A stretch of DNA of 64,000 bases, from positions 81,001-145,000 of the forward strand of contig CAJHZI010000310.1 in the NCBI GenBank assembly GCA_905160935.1. Reading direction: 5' to 3'. This document shows, piece by piece, positions 63,108 through 64,000 of the stretch; within the stretch, counting starts at the first letter, position 1, and each line of letters opens with the position of its first letter. The notes below the pieces were generated by a model that worked only from the letters and a program-made list of their open reading frames with translations, was not told the DNA's origin and made no database searches. This DNA is from Enchytraeus crypticus. Its lineage: Eukaryota; Annelida; Clitellata; Enchytraeida; Enchytraeidae. Position numbers and translations under genes: made by a program.

Positions 63108-63159
63108 CTGTGTTAAATATATATAACATTATACAGAGAGCAAAAGGTAGAACAGTTTA

Positions 63160-63410
63160 AAGAATTCATGACGTCACTGTGCGATGAATTCACTATGCCA
63201 ATATACGAAGAATTCATGACGTCACTGTATGATGAATTCATGACGTCACGGTGTGACGAATACAGTGAGCCACTATATGATGAATTCATGACGTCACTGT
63301 GTGATGAATGCAATATGCCATTATACGATGAATACATGAAGTCAATGTGTGATGAATAGGCCTACATGACGTCATTGTGTGATTACATGACGTCACTGTG
63401 TTAGCAATAC
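63160..63410. repeat. 24-bp minisatellite carrying CRE palindromes
   Basis: Unit GATGAATTCATGACGTCACT plus GTGT. Six units hold TGACGTCA and others hold one-base variants. Confidence 0.93.
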
Positions 63411-63474
63411 CTGATGCCGCAATCTGATACTATTTAAACTATTAATAAATGATAATAAATTATATTAATAAGTG

Positions 63475-63740
63475 CAATAAATATAGTGCTATATAATAAA
63501 TATAGTGCTATATAATAAATATAGTGATATGTAATAAATAGAGTGATATATAATAAATAGAGTGATATATAATAAATAGAGTGATATATAATAAATAGAG
63601 TGATATATAATAAATAGAGTGATATATAATAAATAGAGTGATATATAATAAATAGAGTGATATATAATAAATAGAGTGATATATAATAGAGTGATATATA
63701 ATAAATAGAGTGATATATAATAAATAGAGTGATATTTAAT
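63475..63740. repeat. 19-bp minisatellite
   Basis: Unit TATAATAAATAGAGTGATA, about 13 copies. Confidence 0.96.
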
Positions 63741-63868
63741 AAGTGTAACTGTGTATCGAGTAGCTGCAGTCGTTTAATGGCTAAATGCTGCAGCTGTTTT
63801 ACGAACGTGTAACTCAAGACTGTTAAGGGCCTAGCCTGTAGGCTCGGTGGATCTAAGAGAGGCTGATT

Positions 63869-63999
63869 TACAGCCTGAGCTCTCTCATGATGATATCGAG
63901 TGATTGAGGAGAGACATGAGAGCTATGGATCCAGTCATCTCTTGACGGGGCAAACAGTGTGAATCCGCAAGAGTCGTGGAGGTAAACACAGCGCTTTGA
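63869..63999 (-). CDS. Possible exon cut by the window edge
   Basis: The minus-strand frame SKRCVYLHDSCGFTLFAPS, then RDDWIHSSHVSPQSLDIIMR and ELRL, has balanced composition and ends next to a donor-like GTAAAT at 63871. The upstream end lies outside the window. No family recognised. Its end phase does not fit the exon at 63107. Confidence 0.3.
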
Positions 64000-64000
64000 T

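Noticed and set aside
63113..63359. Ser/Tyr-repeat protein (both strands)
   Set aside because: Translation of the 24-bp CRE satellite.

Overview
This window looks like intergenic and intronic DNA from an animal nuclear genome. Coding segments are short, split by GT-AG introns, and set in AT-rich DNA full of microsatellites, minisatellites and retroposon fragments. The recognisable coding pieces are animal-type: a CSK-like SH2 exon, WSC and EGF-like extracellular modules, a type II Golgi-type glycosyltransferase and a small secreted cysteine-rich peptide. A marine lophotrochozoan, most likely a mollusc, is my best guess. It rests on the character of the defensin-like peptide, the mobile elements and the repeat landscape, not on any diagnostic marker. 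There are no operons, bacterial-type terminators or CRISPR arrays.

Genes. (1) A CSK-like SH2 exon lies on the minus strand at 3.2-3.6 kb, and a second partial copy at 1.25 kb abuts a SINE tail. (2) The best gene is a minus-strand glycosyltransferase of two coding exons (35828-37041 and 25719-26139). Its exon phases join exactly across a 9.7 kb repeat-filled intron, giving about 544 residues with a DxD motif. (3) A GC-rich single-exon gene at 47856-48119 (minus) encodes an 87-residue secreted peptide with a dibasic processing site and six cysteines in an unusual defensin-like spacing. (4) At the right end, minus-strand exons encode a WSC domain (61735-61871 plus 60445-60577) and an EGF-like module (59359-59639). 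An uncertain membrane-segment exon (62922-63107) lies upstream of them. A few weaker possible exons are also listed.

Mobile DNA. A nearly full-length but frameshifted non-LTR retrotransposon with a restriction-like endonuclease lies at 48781-52182. A 5'-truncated relative lies at 42284-42600, and both sit in TAA microsatellites. Other LINE remains are at 6600-7390, 12043-12475 (minus) and 40683-41645 (minus). Dispersed families were named for this report. A: LINE 3' ends terminating in a CTGCC/GGCAG hairpin, about 20 copies. B: a non-autonomous repeat of about 370 bp with the same terminal hairpin. S1: a tRNA-derived SINE, about 25 copies. S2: a family sharing the S1 3' domain. S3: a second tRNA-derived SINE with a long A-box to B-box distance. 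C, D, E, F and G: short dispersed repeats. There is also one MITE-like inverted-repeat element.

Simple and tandem DNA. There are about 15 long (TA)n tracts, many (CT/GA)n tracts, and about 15 unrelated minisatellites with units of 10-50 bp. Several begin exactly where a retroposon 3' end stops. Inverted duplications and perfect hairpins recur at 11.4, 25.0, 28.0 and 32.5-33.1 kb. The intron and intergenic spacers otherwise show no recognisable genes.
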